Assembly (NCBI GenBank): GCA_963704825.1
Contig: CAVPHV010000014.1
Span: forward strand, 1 to 64,000
Source: CAVPHV01 sp963704825
Lineage (GTDB): Bacteria > Actinomycetota > Acidimicrobiia > Spongiisociales > UBA5794
Reading direction: 5' to 3'
Length of the DNA: 64,000 bases
The position numbers and the translations under genes were made by a program. This document shows positions 34,449-42,292 of the stretch, piece by piece. How positions within the stretch are numbered: position 1 is the stretch's first letter; every line of letters starts with the position of its first letter. Under the pieces are notes generated by a model. That model did not search any database, was not told the DNA's origin, and saw only the letters and a list, made by a program, of their open reading frames with translations.

Positions 34449-34631
34449 CTCCGGGCGATGGAGCCAATGGCCGCAATCCCTTGGGCCGCAACGGAATGCC
34501 GGAATAGGGAGAGAAACCGGGGCGGGCGCGATCTGGCCGGAATGGCGTTTCGGCCGTTATTCAATCTTTCGCGGGCGAGTCTTGTTTTTCGCGTGAGGAG
34601 CCGTGGGCGGACACCGGAGGGGACCTACCCT

Positions 34632-34660
34632 TTGACATAGTGGGGACCCGTCCTTAACCT
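34632..34660 (+). promoter_or_regulatory. rpmH promoter
   Basis: TTGACA (34632-34637), a 17-nt spacer and TAACCT (34655-34660) form a near-consensus promoter. Transcription would start around 34667, about 34 nt before rpmH. It probably drives rpmH-rnpA-yidD-yidC-khpB. Confidence 0.8.
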
Positions 34661-34700
34661 ACTCGCCTCACCGCGACTTCCTTTCCCCGGGGTACCCCTC

Positions 34701-34835
34701 ATGAAACGTACGTATCAGCCAAACGTGCGCCGTCGTAAACGAAAGCACGGCTTCCGCCTCCGCATGCGCACTCGCAGCGGGCGAGCCGTACTGAAACGAC
34801 GACGCGACAAGGGCCGCCATCGCCTCTCTGCATAA
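34701..34835 (+). CDS. rpmH: 50S ribosomal protein L34
   Basis: This encodes 44 residues starting MKRTYQPN and continuing with VRRRKRKHGFRLRMRTR, GRAVLKRRRDKGRHRLSA, the full-length invariant L34 sequence. It is very basic and buried in the 23S rRNA near the exit tunnel. It is the first gene of the plus-strand unit that runs from the origin. Its stop overlaps the probable true start of rnpA. Confidence 0.97.
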   Translation: MKRTYQPNVRRRKRKHGFRLRMRTRSGRAVLKRRRDKGRHRLSA

Positions 34836-35193
34836 GGGTCGGCCTTACGTTTCGCTGCGCGGACGCTCCGAGTTCGCCCGGGTATATCGCAACGGAAGAC
34901 ACCACCGCCGAGGGAGTGTCGTGATGGTCACGACCAGTGGCGCACCCGGTCCCCCGCAGGTCGCCTTTGTGGCCGGTCGGCGGGTCGGAAACGCAGTGGC
35001 TCGTAATCGCGCCAAGAGGCGATTGCGCGAAGCCACGGCAAACGTCAGGCTGTGCGATGATATGGCTTACGTTGTGATCGCCCAGCGGGGCGTGAATGAT
35101 GCGCCGTTCGACGAACTCGTCGAGTGGCTCGGTGACGCGGCGTCGCGAAGCGCCGTGGCGCAGCCGATGGTGGCAATGGAGGACGGGACGTGA
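34828..35193 (+). CDS. rnpA: ribonuclease P protein component, start codon non-standard
   Basis: The first standard start codons in this frame are GTG 34918 and ATG 34921, but the conserved N-terminal region of RnpA (SLRGRSEFARVYRNGR, then HHRRGSVVMV) is encoded in frame upstream of them. That upstream stretch, back to an in-frame TGA inside rpmH, contains no ATG, GTG or TTG. Candidates are CTG 34828 (overlapping the rpmH stop), CTG 34855 or ATC 34819, which has AAGGG 6 nt ahead. The RNR core (AVARNRAKRRLREA) is intact. The protein binds RNase P RNA and helps position pre-tRNA leaders. The start given here is a choice among these. Confidence 0.75.
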   Translation: MHKGRPYVSLRGRSEFARVYRNGRHHRRGSVVMVTTSGAPGPPQVAFVAGRRVGNAVARNRAKRRLREATANVRLCDDMAYVVIAQRGVNDAPFDELVEWLGDAASRSAVAQPMVAMEDGT

Positions 35194-35708
35194 CAGAGCA
35201 GAGGAAGCTGAGGCCGTATCACCCCTCGTGGTGGGCTCTGCGGTTTATCGCGCTCTACCGCCGATTTGTCTCACCCCTCTCCGGACCGCGCTGCCGCTTT
35301 GATCCCAGCTGCTCGGCGTACGGCTTCGAGGCCATCGAAACCTATGGCCTGGCCAAGGGCGGCTGGATGGCAACCAAACGAATTGGACGATGTCATCCGT
35401 GGCACGACGGTGGGTACGACCCGGTGCCGCGCCCCCCGGCGACGACCGGCTCACGTTTTCTGACCTTGCCCCCATCGAGGACGCGCACTCTTGAATCCCT
35501 TCACCCTGCTCGAGCAAGGGCTCGGTGCCCTTCTTGCCTTCTTCTACTCGGTTATTCCAAATTATGGGATAGCCATCATCATGCTGACCCTCGTCGTCAG
35601 CTTGCTCTTGTTCCCGCTGACCTTGAAGCAGACTCGTTCGATGCGGGCGATGCAGGAGATCCAGCCGGAGGTCAAGCGCCTCCAGAAGGAACTCAAGGGA
35701 GATCGTGA
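35190..35708 (+). CDS. yidD: membrane insertion efficiency factor YidD, C-terminus probably frameshifted
   Basis: The first 80 residues are a normal YidD: ALRFIALYRRFVSPLSG, then CRFDPSCSAYGFEAIE and KRIGRCHPWHDGGYDPVP. The family usually ends soon after this. Here the frame runs on to 35708, deep inside yidC. If one C is added to the C6 run at 35432-35437, the frame reads PPGDDRLTFSDLAPIEDAHS and stops at TGA 35492-35494, overlapping the yidC start by 4 bp as other gene pairs here do. I therefore think the real gene ends at 35494. It helps YidC insert membrane proteins. Confidence 0.8.
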   Translation: MTEQRKLRPYHPSWWALRFIALYRRFVSPLSGPRCRFDPSCSAYGFEAIETYGLAKGGWMATKRIGRCHPWHDGGYDPVPRPPATTGSRFLTLPPSRTRTLESLHPARARARCPSCLLLLGYSKLWDSHHHADPRRQLALVPADLEADSFDAGDAGDPAGGQAPPEGTQGRS

Positions 35709-36369
35709 GGAGCTCAACAAGCAGCTGATGGCGCTCTATCAGGAGCGCGGGGTCAACCCTGCCGCGGGGTGTCTGCCGCTACTGGCCCAGATGCCGATCT
35801 GGTTTGCGCTGTTCCGCGTGCTGAGGGTGGACGTCAACGCCGAAGGCACCCTCAGCCCCGACAACGTCATTCCCCCGGACTCCGACCTCGCCGGCGCCTT
35901 GCTGGCAGGAGATAACAGTTTCTTGGGGATGAACCTCTCCCTCTCCCCCGCGGAAGCCGTGGCTATCGACTGGGTCGAAGCCATCCCGTACCTCATACTC
36001 ATCCTCGTGGTGGTTGCTACCGGTTTTTACCAGCAGTACCAGACGACGCGACGACGCGACGGTCAGGCGGAGCAGTCTCAACAAGCGCAGAGCATGCAGA
36101 CGGCGATGAAGATCATGCCGTTGGTGTTTGGGTTCATCTCCTGGGGTTTCCCGGCGGGTCTGGTGCTGTACTTCGCTACCTCGAACCTCTTCAGGATCGG
36201 CCAGCAGGCGCTGATCGCCCGTCTCGACGAGAGTCACGAGGACGGAGGATCAGGGGGAGAGAAGGACGAAGGACGAGGCGGCAAGGGGCCGGACGACGCC
36301 CCGCCAAAAGACAATAAGGGTCCTTCTCCCAACGCCAGCAAGAAGCGCAATCGGCGCAGGAGGAAGTAG
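35491..36369 (+). CDS. yidC: membrane protein insertase YidC
   Basis: This encodes 292 residues with about five membrane segments and the Oxa1/YidC core: NYGIAIIMLTLVVSLLLFPL, then MQEIQPEVKRLQKELKG, NPAAGCLPLLAQMPIWFALF and GFPAGLVLYFATSN. As in Gram-positive bacteria there is no large periplasmic domain. The C-terminal tail is strongly basic (KKRNRRRRK), which may contact ribosomes. TTG 35491 is used as start, with GAGGA about 10 nt upstream. Confidence 0.93.
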   Translation: MNPFTLLEQGLGALLAFFYSVIPNYGIAIIMLTLVVSLLLFPLTLKQTRSMRAMQEIQPEVKRLQKELKGDREELNKQLMALYQERGVNPAAGCLPLLAQMPIWFALFRVLRVDVNAEGTLSPDNVIPPDSDLAGALLAGDNSFLGMNLSLSPAEAVAIDWVEAIPYLILILVVVATGFYQQYQTTRRRDGQAEQSQQAQSMQTAMKIMPLVFGFISWGFPAGLVLYFATSNLFRIGQQALIARLDESHEDGGSGGEKDEGRGGKGPDDAPPKDNKGPSPNASKKRNRRRRK

Positions 36370-36373
36370 CTGC

Positions 36374-37423
36374 ATGGAGCTCGTTGAAGTTGAGGTGAAG
36401 GCCAAGACGGTTGAGGAAGCGACCAGTCTCGCCATCGCTGAGCTCGGCCTGGAGTCCGCCGAGCAGGCGGAGATCACCGTGGTTCAGGAAGCCAAGGGCG
36501 GGTTCATGGGGCTAGGGTCTCAACCGGCCGTAATCATCGCCCGGGCCAAGCCGGCTCAGCCAAAGCGGCGGAGAAGGCGGCGGCGCAAAGGAAACGGAAA
36601 CCGTCAGGAATCCGGGTCAACGGAGAAATCGTCGGACGATCGGCCAAAGCGCAAGAGCGGCGGCGGTGGGAAGTCCTCCAAGGGGGGTCGCAACGTGAAG
36701 AAAGATCGAGATCGGGACAACGGCGGCGGTCAAGCCGCCGGAACAGCCCCCTCTCCCCCAAAGCCGGCCGACACCAAGCCCGACCGGGCGCCGGACATCG
36801 ACGAGCAAGGGCAAGTCGCCGTTGAGTTCCTCGAAGGACTGCTCGCTGCCTTTGGTCTCGAGGGTGAGGTCACCTACCGCATTGATGACGACGTTCTTCT
36901 GGTGGACATGTCCGGCGATCAGACCGAGGCGCTGATCGGCCCCCGCGGCGTCATTCTCTCCTCGGTACTCGAACTGACCCGAACCGTGGTGCAGCGGAAG
37001 ACCTTTGGTTCGCCTCGGATGCGTCTCGACATCGCCGGGTACTCGGAGCGCCGTCGCGCCGCCCTGAAGATCTACACCAACAAGCTGGCCGCCAAGCTGG
37101 TCGCCGAAGGTGGCGAGGTGATGTTGGAGCCCATGAATCCGGCTGATCGCAAGGTCGTTCATGATGCCGTGGCTGAGATCGACGGGGTGCGGTCCTTCAG
37201 CGAGGGTGAAGATCCCAATCGCTCGGTGGTGCTCGCCGCCGACGCACCGCCAGCGGTCGAAGTCGTCGAAGAACAGGTTGAAACCGACGAGGCCATCGAA
37301 GAAGACGCCGAAATCGAAGACACCGTTGACGACATCGTCGATGACGACGACCAGGACGACGACCAGGACGACGAGGGCGACGAGGCGGACGAGGACGACG
37401 AGGCGGACGAGGACGACGACTGA
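36374..37423 (+). CDS. khpB: RNA-binding protein KhpB/Jag with acidic tail
   Basis: This encodes 349 residues. A Jag_N domain (ELVEVEVKAKTVEEATSLA, then GGFMGLGSQ) is followed by a basic low-complexity linker (PKRRRRRRRKGNGN and K/G-rich). A KH-like domain (LLVDMSGDQTEALIGPRGV) and an R3H domain (ADRKVVHDAVAEIDGV, then SFSEGEDPNR) come next. Beyond the usual end is a tail of about 50 residues made almost wholly of D and E. It binds RNA, probably with KhpA, and in other bacteria affects cell elongation. It lies 4 bp after yidC. Confidence 0.88.
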   Translation: MELVEVEVKAKTVEEATSLAIAELGLESAEQAEITVVQEAKGGFMGLGSQPAVIIARAKPAQPKRRRRRRRKGNGNRQESGSTEKSSDDRPKRKSGGGGKSSKGGRNVKKDRDRDNGGGQAAGTAPSPPKPADTKPDRAPDIDEQGQVAVEFLEGLLAAFGLEGEVTYRIDDDVLLVDMSGDQTEALIGPRGVILSSVLELTRTVVQRKTFGSPRMRLDIAGYSERRRAALKIYTNKLAAKLVAEGGEVMLEPMNPADRKVVHDAVAEIDGVRSFSEGEDPNRSVVLAADAPPAVEVVEEQVETDEAIEEDAEIEDTVDDIVDDDDQDDDQDDEGDEADEDDEADEDDD

Positions 37424-37449
37424 CACTCCGCTGCAGACCAGGTACGATC

Positions 37450-37478
37450 AAGAACCCGGGGGAGTTCCCCGGGTTCTT
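37450..37478. terminator. strong hairpin between khpB and rsmG
   Basis: AAGAACCCGGGG, a 5-nt loop and CCCCGGGTTCTT form a perfect 12-bp stem. It closes the rpmH-khpB unit. No long U tract follows. Confidence 0.8.
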
Positions 37479-37493
37479 GTCCGTCTCGAGAGA

Positions 37494-38168
37494 ATGTTCA
37501 ACGTGAAACATCCGTCAGCCGATGCCGCCGGGCAGTGGATCGCCAGAATCAATGAATGGTTCGACCTGCAACTGGACGATGGGGCGGTATCCGCACTCGA
37601 ACGGTATGCGAAATGGCTGGAGACCGAGGCGGTCGCAGCCGGCGCCATCGGCCCCGACGAGCCCGACCGGCTGTGGCCTCGACATATTGCCGATTCGCTG
37701 GTGTATGCGGCGGTGTTTGCACACCGGCGGGGGCGTGCCCTCGACGTTGGCTCAGGGGCCGGGCTTCCCGGCATCCCCGTAGCGATTGCCTGCCCTGGTC
37801 TCGAGGTGACCCTGCTGGACCGATCAGGGCGGCGTTGTGCGTTGCTACGGCGGGTGATGCGAATCCTCGAGATACCCAACGCACGGGTGCTCGAGGCCGA
37901 CGTCGGCGGTGTCGACGACAGTTTCGAGGTGATAGTGACGCGTGCTTCGCTCCCCCCTGAACAGGCGTTTCCAAGGATCCGCCGGTTGCTGGCTCCGGGT
38001 GGCGAGGCGGTAGTTGGGCTGAGTAGGCAGTCTCCACCCGACGCCGCCGCCCTCGTTGATGCGGCGGCTCGCCACGGTCTCCAGGCGGAAATGGTGACAA
38101 TACCGGCGGATGTGCTTGACTCCCCCGCCTGGCTTCTTAGGATGACACCCCGTGATCAGCACTCCTGA
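37494..38168 (+). CDS. rsmG: 16S rRNA (guanine527-N7)-methyltransferase
   Basis: This encodes 224 residues. The SAM-binding motif ALDVGSGAGLPGIPVA, then LEVTLLDRSGRRCALLRR and the preceding LWPRHIADSL match RsmG. It methylates G527 of 16S rRNA; loss gives low-level streptomycin resistance in other bacteria. ATG 37494 lies directly on the parS-like site, whose sequence supplies codons 1-6. The end overlaps parA by 17 bp. Confidence 0.92.
   Translation: MFNVKHPSADAAGQWIARINEWFDLQLDDGAVSALERYAKWLETEAVAAGAIGPDEPDRLWPRHIADSLVYAAVFAHRRGRALDVGSGAGLPGIPVAIACPGLEVTLLDRSGRRCALLRRVMRILEIPNARVLEADVGGVDDSFEVIVTRASLPPEQAFPRIRRLLAPGGEAVVGLSRQSPPDAAALVDAAARHGLQAEMVTIPADVLDSPAWLLRMTPRDQHS
37495..37510. promoter_or_regulatory. 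parS: parS-like centromere site
   Basis: TGTTCAACGTGAAACA differs from the parS consensus TGTTTCACGTGAAACA at two adjacent bases in the left arm. Its position at the rsmG start next to parA-parB and 3 kb from dnaA is the usual place for an origin-proximal parS. No exact copy was noticed elsewhere in the window. Confidence 0.75.
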
Positions 38169-38979
38169 AGACTCAAACCCGTCCGAGCCCCCGGCGACCG
38201 GCGCCACCAGTGCGAGGATTGTCGCCATTGCCAATCAGAAGGGCGGTGTCGGGAAGTCAACAACGACCATCAACCTGGGCGCCGCGCTTGCGTTTCAGGG
38301 CGAGCGGGTTCTCCTGGTCGACTTGGATCCTCAGGGCAACACCTCCTCGGGCTTGGGAATCGATCGGTCGGCGATCGAGCTTTCCACCTACGAGGTCCTC
38401 ATCGACAGCGTAGCGATCGATGACGTGCTCGAGCCCACCAGCGTTCGAGACCTGTTGATCGTGCCCGCCACGATCGAGCTCGCCGGAGCCGAGATCGAGC
38501 TCGTTTCGATGTTCAGTCGGGAGAATCGCCTGGCCAACGCCCTGAAACCAATTGCGCAGGACTTCGACTTCGTACTTATCGACTGCCCGCCATCGTTGGG
38601 ACTGTTGACGGTCAATGGTCTTGCCGCGGCGCAGGAAGTCATGATTCCCATCCAGTGTGAGTACTACGCGCTCGAGGGTGTCAGCCAGTTGATCCGAAAC
38701 ATTCAACTCGTCAAACAGAACCTCAACCCTGATCTGGAGATCGAAGGAGTTGTGCTCACCATGTTTGATGGCAGGACCACCCTGTCGTCTGATGTCGTCA
38801 AGCAGGTGAAAGAGCACTTTGGGGACACCACGTACCGAACGGTGATTCCCCGGACGGTGCGCCTTTCGGAGGCCCCGTCGTACGGAGAGCCCATCGAGGC
38901 GTTTGATCCCATGTCCCGAGGCGCCATTGCCTATCGGGAATTGGCGCGAGAGTTCAGGAGGCGTCATGGCCGCTCGTAA
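38152..38979 (+). CDS. parA: chromosome partitioning ATPase ParA/Soj
   Basis: This encodes 275 residues. The deviant Walker A is in IANQKGGVGKSTTTINLG. Then come VDLDPQGNTSSGLGI (Walker A') and FVLIDCPPSLGLLTVN (Walker B). It dimerises on DNA with ATP and moves ParB-bound origins. GTG 38152 starts inside the rsmG end. parB follows with a 14-bp overlap. Confidence 0.95.
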   Translation: MISTPEDSNPSEPPATGATSARIVAIANQKGGVGKSTTTINLGAALAFQGERVLLVDLDPQGNTSSGLGIDRSAIELSTYEVLIDSVAIDDVLEPTSVRDLLIVPATIELAGAEIELVSMFSRENRLANALKPIAQDFDFVLIDCPPSLGLLTVNGLAAAQEVMIPIQCEYYALEGVSQLIRNIQLVKQNLNPDLEIEGVVLTMFDGRTTLSSDVVKQVKEHFGDTTYRTVIPRTVRLSEAPSYGEPIEAFDPMSRGAIAYRELAREFRRRHGRS

Positions 38980-39826
38980 AGGTGGATTGGGACGGGGACT
39001 CGACGCCCTTATTCCAGTGGAACGTCCGGAACGGGGGTTTGCGTCGATTCCGCTCGACCTGATCACTCCGAACCCGCAACAGCCGAGGCAACACTTCGAC
39101 GCAGAGGCGCTGAATTCGCTGGCATCGTCGATTCGCGAGGTCGGTGTGCTCCAGCCGGTTGTGCTTCGGCCCGCCGACGCCGATGGGACGTACGTACTGG
39201 TAGCAGGGGAGCGGCGCTGCCGGGCCGCCCGCCTCGCCGGCCTGACGGATGTTCCCGCCATGATTAGGGATGATTCCGACGACACCACCAGCCTGACCGA
39301 GGCGCTGGTTGAGAACGTGCAGCGTGAGGATCTCACCCCGCTCGAGGAAGCAGCCGCGTATCGCCAACTGCTCGAAGACTTTGGCCTCACCCACGCCGTC
39401 ATCGCTGAGCGAGTGGGCCGCAGTCGCAGCGCGGTGACCAACACCTTGCGGCTTCTGCAGTTGCCGGCCGCCATCCAGGGCATGTTGGAGAGGGGCGAAC
39501 TCACCGCCGGTCACGCCCGGCCCCTGCTGTCCGTCGAGGATGATGCCTACGCCACCCATATCGCCGAGAAGGTGGTGGAAGAGGGGTGGTCGGTCCGTCA
39601 GGTCGAAGAGGCTGCCCGGGCCCGTCATCCGGAAACAAAAGAGCCCGTCGTTGTTGCGCCAAAGGCCGTACGCCCCGCTGCGATCATCGAGTTGGAAGAG
39701 CGCCTCAGTGACCAACTCGGCACCAAAGTCAAGATCAACTACGGACCCAAGGGCGGCAAGCTGGTGATCGGCTTTTCGTCGCTCAACGACCTCGAACGCA
39801 TCTACCGACTGTTCTACGAGTCGTAG
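38966..39826 (+). CDS. parB: chromosome partitioning protein ParB
   Basis: This encodes 286 residues. The N-terminal GGLGRGLDALIP is the ParA-activating segment. The CTP-binding fold follows (PNPQQPRQHFD, VAGERRCRAARLAGL, TEALVENVQREDL), then the parS-reading helix-turn-helix region and a C-terminal dimer domain. ATG 38966 is 5 nt after AGGAG. It is a CTP-dependent sliding clamp that loads at parS. It is convergent with the cwlM-like gene, 19 bp away. Confidence 0.95.
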   Translation: MAARKGGLGRGLDALIPVERPERGFASIPLDLITPNPQQPRQHFDAEALNSLASSIREVGVLQPVVLRPADADGTYVLVAGERRCRAARLAGLTDVPAMIRDDSDDTTSLTEALVENVQREDLTPLEEAAAYRQLLEDFGLTHAVIAERVGRSRSAVTNTLRLLQLPAAIQGMLERGELTAGHARPLLSVEDDAYATHIAEKVVEEGWSVRQVEEAARARHPETKEPVVVAPKAVRPAAIIELEERLSDQLGTKVKINYGPKGGKLVIGFSSLNDLERIYRLFYES

Positions 39827-39845
39827 GCGCAGCTAGGAGGCGACA

Positions 39846-40826
39846 TCACCGATAAGTCTCGACCTCATCGTGAACTCGAGCGTAGAGATTGATGATGCCC
39901 TGGGCGGTCCGACCCCCAACCATCTCGTTCATCGGCTCACAGGTGACCACCACGGCCGGAGGTCGGGTGTCCTTGAGGATGGCGATCGACCTTCCAAGAA
40001 CTGGTAAGGAGAGGCCCTCGGCCACATCCTGGGCGATCGCCTGACCCGCCGCACTCCGACTGTGGGCGGACGAAAAGTAGAGAACCCCGGACGTATCGGT
40101 TTCGGGCTGGGCGAAGGCGACGATCAGATCCACGCCGAGGCGGTTGGCTCGCAGGGCCCGCACCCGCTGGGTAGGTCGGGTGTCCTCGGCCCGCGAGAGG
40201 ATGGGATGCGCTCCAAGATCCTGGATAATTCTACCAAACGTTATCCCGGCTCGCCAGGTGGCGCGCCGTTCGGTTTCGGTGCGGCAGAACGTGTCGACGT
40301 AGATCCGCTGACCCACAAGGGTATCGGGCAGCCCGGCCAGCCATTGTCGTTCGCGCACCTGCTCGCGGCCGGTTGTCACGGCGGCTCTCGCTACTCGAGT
40401 CAACTCCTCGGCGACCTCGCGACCGGCGATGCCATCTTCAGCCATGCGGCGATTGGCCTGGAAATCCATCAACGCCCGCAGCGTATCGGGCCCGAGGATC
40501 CCATCGACCTTTCCGGCGTCGAAACCGAGCGCGTTGAGGCGGCGCTGTAGGTCGGCGACGTCGTCGCCGCGCATCATTGGAGCGCGGTGGTAGAGCATGC
40601 GATCACCGAGGCGGAAACCGGCTCCAACCAGGGTCCGCCAGGTGTCGGGTCCAACGATCCCGTCGGCGGCCAGGCCGCGCTCACGCTGGAACCCCTGCAC
40701 TGCGGCAAATGTGCCCGCCTCGAAGCGGCCACGGCCATCGGGCGCCGAGCTGAATCCCAGGGCCGCCAGCCGGTCTTGGATGTCGCGGACCGGCTCCCCT
40801 TGATCACCAATGCGGTAGAACCTCAC
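39846..40826 (-). CDS. CwlM-like protein: two peptidoglycan-binding domains and a zinc-less amidase domain
   Basis: This encodes 326 residues. Two PG_binding_1 domains (GEPVRDIQDRLAALGF, then GDDVADLQRRLNALGF and DGILGPDTLRALMDFQ) precede a domain with the amidase_3 fold pattern (FGRIIQDLGAHPILSRAEDT, RVRALRANRLGVDLIVAF, SGVLYFSS). The zinc ligands are missing: the DPGHGG start is replaced by YVDTFCRT and the SIH histidine by VAFAQ. In Mycobacterium the gene in this position encodes CwlM, which is inactive as an amidase and instead controls MurA. The same regulatory role is likely here. It lies downstream of trxB-trxA on the same strand. Confidence 0.8.
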   Translation of the reverse strand: MRFYRIGDQGEPVRDIQDRLAALGFSSAPDGRGRFEAGTFAAVQGFQRERGLAADGIVGPDTWRTLVGAGFRLGDRMLYHRAPMMRGDDVADLQRRLNALGFDAGKVDGILGPDTLRALMDFQANRRMAEDGIAGREVAEELTRVARAAVTTGREQVRERQWLAGLPDTLVGQRIYVDTFCRTETERRATWRAGITFGRIIQDLGAHPILSRAEDTRPTQRVRALRANRLGVDLIVAFAQPETDTSGVLYFSSAHSRSAAGQAIAQDVAEGLSLPVLGRSIAILKDTRPPAVVVTCEPMNEMVGGRTAQGIINLYARVHDEVETYR

Positions 40827-40931
40827 GGGCGTATGGTCGCAGAAAACCAGCGATACGCGGTTGCACCCGCAACTCCAGGGCGGGCTGCGGAGGCGGGCTC
40901 CGGGTGTCCGGGCCGCGGGTCGCCACCCTCC

Positions 40932-41255
40932 CTAGACGAAGTCGGTGAGCTCGGCTTCGAGTTGCGCCTTGGAACGGGCGCCAACCAGGCGTTTCTTCTC
41001 TTCTCCGCCCTGGAAGATGATCATCGTCGGGATGCTCATTACGTCGTAGTTCATGGCGGTCTGCTGGTTTTCGTCGACGTTGAGCTTGGCGACGCTGAGC
41101 CGGCCCGACTTCTCTCCGGCGAGCTCGTTGAGAGGTCCGTTCATCATCTTGCACGGACCGCACCACTCGGCCCAGAAGTCTACGAGGACCGGAGTCTCAC
41201 TCGAGATGAGCTCGGAGAAGTTCTGATCGTTTGCGGTGACGGTGTTCTGTCCCAT
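40932..41255 (-). CDS. trxA: thioredoxin
   Basis: This encodes 107 residues with active site WAEWCGPCKMM and the cis-proline MSIPTMIIF. It is a full-length classical thioredoxin. The partner reductase gene lies upstream on the same strand. The ATG 41255 is the only possible start because an in-frame TGA precedes it. The Shine-Dalgarno AAGGAGGTGA lies 21 nt away, with a small hairpin in between. Confidence 0.95.
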   Translation of the reverse strand: MGQNTVTANDQNFSELISSETPVLVDFWAEWCGPCKMMNGPLNELAGEKSGRLSVAKLNVDENQQTAMNYDVMSIPTMIIFQGGEEKKRLVGARSKAQLEAELTDFV

Positions 41256-41263
41256 TTGGCGTC

Positions 41264-41286
41264 GGCCCGAGGGCCTTCACCTCCTT
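41264..41286 (-). promoter_or_regulatory. Shine-Dalgarno plus spacer hairpin of trxA
   Basis: AAGGAGGTGA (41286-41277) is a perfect anti-16S match, but it lies 21 nt from the trxA ATG. GGCC-CTCG-GGCC (41275-41264) folds between them. With the hairpin formed the effective spacing becomes about 9 nt, so the fold may be needed for translation. Confidence 0.5.
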
Positions 41287-41362
41287 GTTGATTCAGCGGT
41301 ACCACAAAGGGTGACCGGATTGTCGTCGTTGATCTCGACCTCAGCAACCACCCAGTGCCGGA

Positions 41363-42289
41363 TCACATTCCGTGCTGGGCCTCGCGCCACCGTTCCGCGT
41401 CAATGGCTGCCCGGCAACCCATGCCGGCGGCGGTGATTGCTTGTCGATACACCGAGTCCACGACGTCGCCACCGGCAAACACGCCGGGTACTGACGTTGC
41501 AGTTTCTCCCGGCGTGGTGACGATGTACCCCGCGGCGTCGAGCTCGATGTGGTCGGCAAATACGGACGTATTGGGCGTGTGCCCGATGGCGATGAACACG
41601 CCCTCCACCTCGAGCACGGAGTCGATACCCGTCTTGACGTTGCGGACCCGCACCCCGGTTACCCCGTCTTCACCGAGGATCTCTTCCGGAACGCTGTCCC
41701 ACATCACCTCGATCTTGGGATGGTCGATGGCGCGCCGGGCCATGATCTTGGAGGCACGAAATTCGTCGCGGCGGTGGATAATGGTGACCTTGGAGGCGAA
41801 TTTGGTGAGGAAGAGCGCCTCTTCCATTGCGCTGTCACCGCCGCCGACGACGGCGATTTGCCGGTCACGGAAGAAGAAGCCATCACAGGTGGCACAGGCC
41901 GAGACGCCAAAGCCGCGCAGTTTTTCCTCGCCGGGGATGCCAAGCCAGCGGGCCGAAGCGCCCGTGGAGATGATCACGGTGTCGGACTCGTAGAGATCAT
42001 CATCGACCCAGACCTTGAAGGGTCGTTCCGAGAAGTCGACACTGGTGACGTTTGAACTGATGATGCGGGTGCCGAAGCGTTCCGCTTGTTTGCGGAACTG
42101 TTCCATCAACTCGGGCCCCATGATGCCGTCGGGGAACCCCGGGTAATTCTCCACATCGGTGGTCAGCATCAACTGACCGCCTCGCTCAAATCCCTCGATC
42201 ATGACGGGGGAGAGGTCGGCGCGGGCGGCATAGATGGCTGCGGTCAGGCCGGCGGGGCCGGACCCGATGATCAATACCTTCTCGGGCAT
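41363..42289 (-). CDS. trxB: thioredoxin reductase
   Basis: This encodes 308 residues: FAD motif IGSGPAGLTAAIYAAR, redox pair in SACATCDG, NADPH motif VVGGGDSAMEEA, and the C-terminal GVFAGGDVVDSVYRQ. It reduces TrxA with NADPH. It begins 4 bp after the small two-span membrane protein gene and precedes trxA. This sigM-rsmA-trxB-trxC-cwlM arrangement is conserved in mycobacteria. Confidence 0.95.
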   Translation of the reverse strand: MPEKVLIIGSGPAGLTAAIYAARADLSPVMIEGFERGGQLMLTTDVENYPGFPDGIMGPELMEQFRKQAERFGTRIISSNVTSVDFSERPFKVWVDDDLYESDTVIISTGASARWLGIPGEEKLRGFGVSACATCDGFFFRDRQIAVVGGGDSAMEEALFLTKFASKVTIIHRRDEFRASKIMARRAIDHPKIEVMWDSVPEEILGEDGVTGVRVRNVKTGIDSVLEVEGVFIAIGHTPNTSVFADHIELDAAGYIVTTPGETATSVPGVFAGGDVVDSVYRQAITAAGMGCRAAIDAERWREAQHGM

Positions 42290-42292
42290 CGG

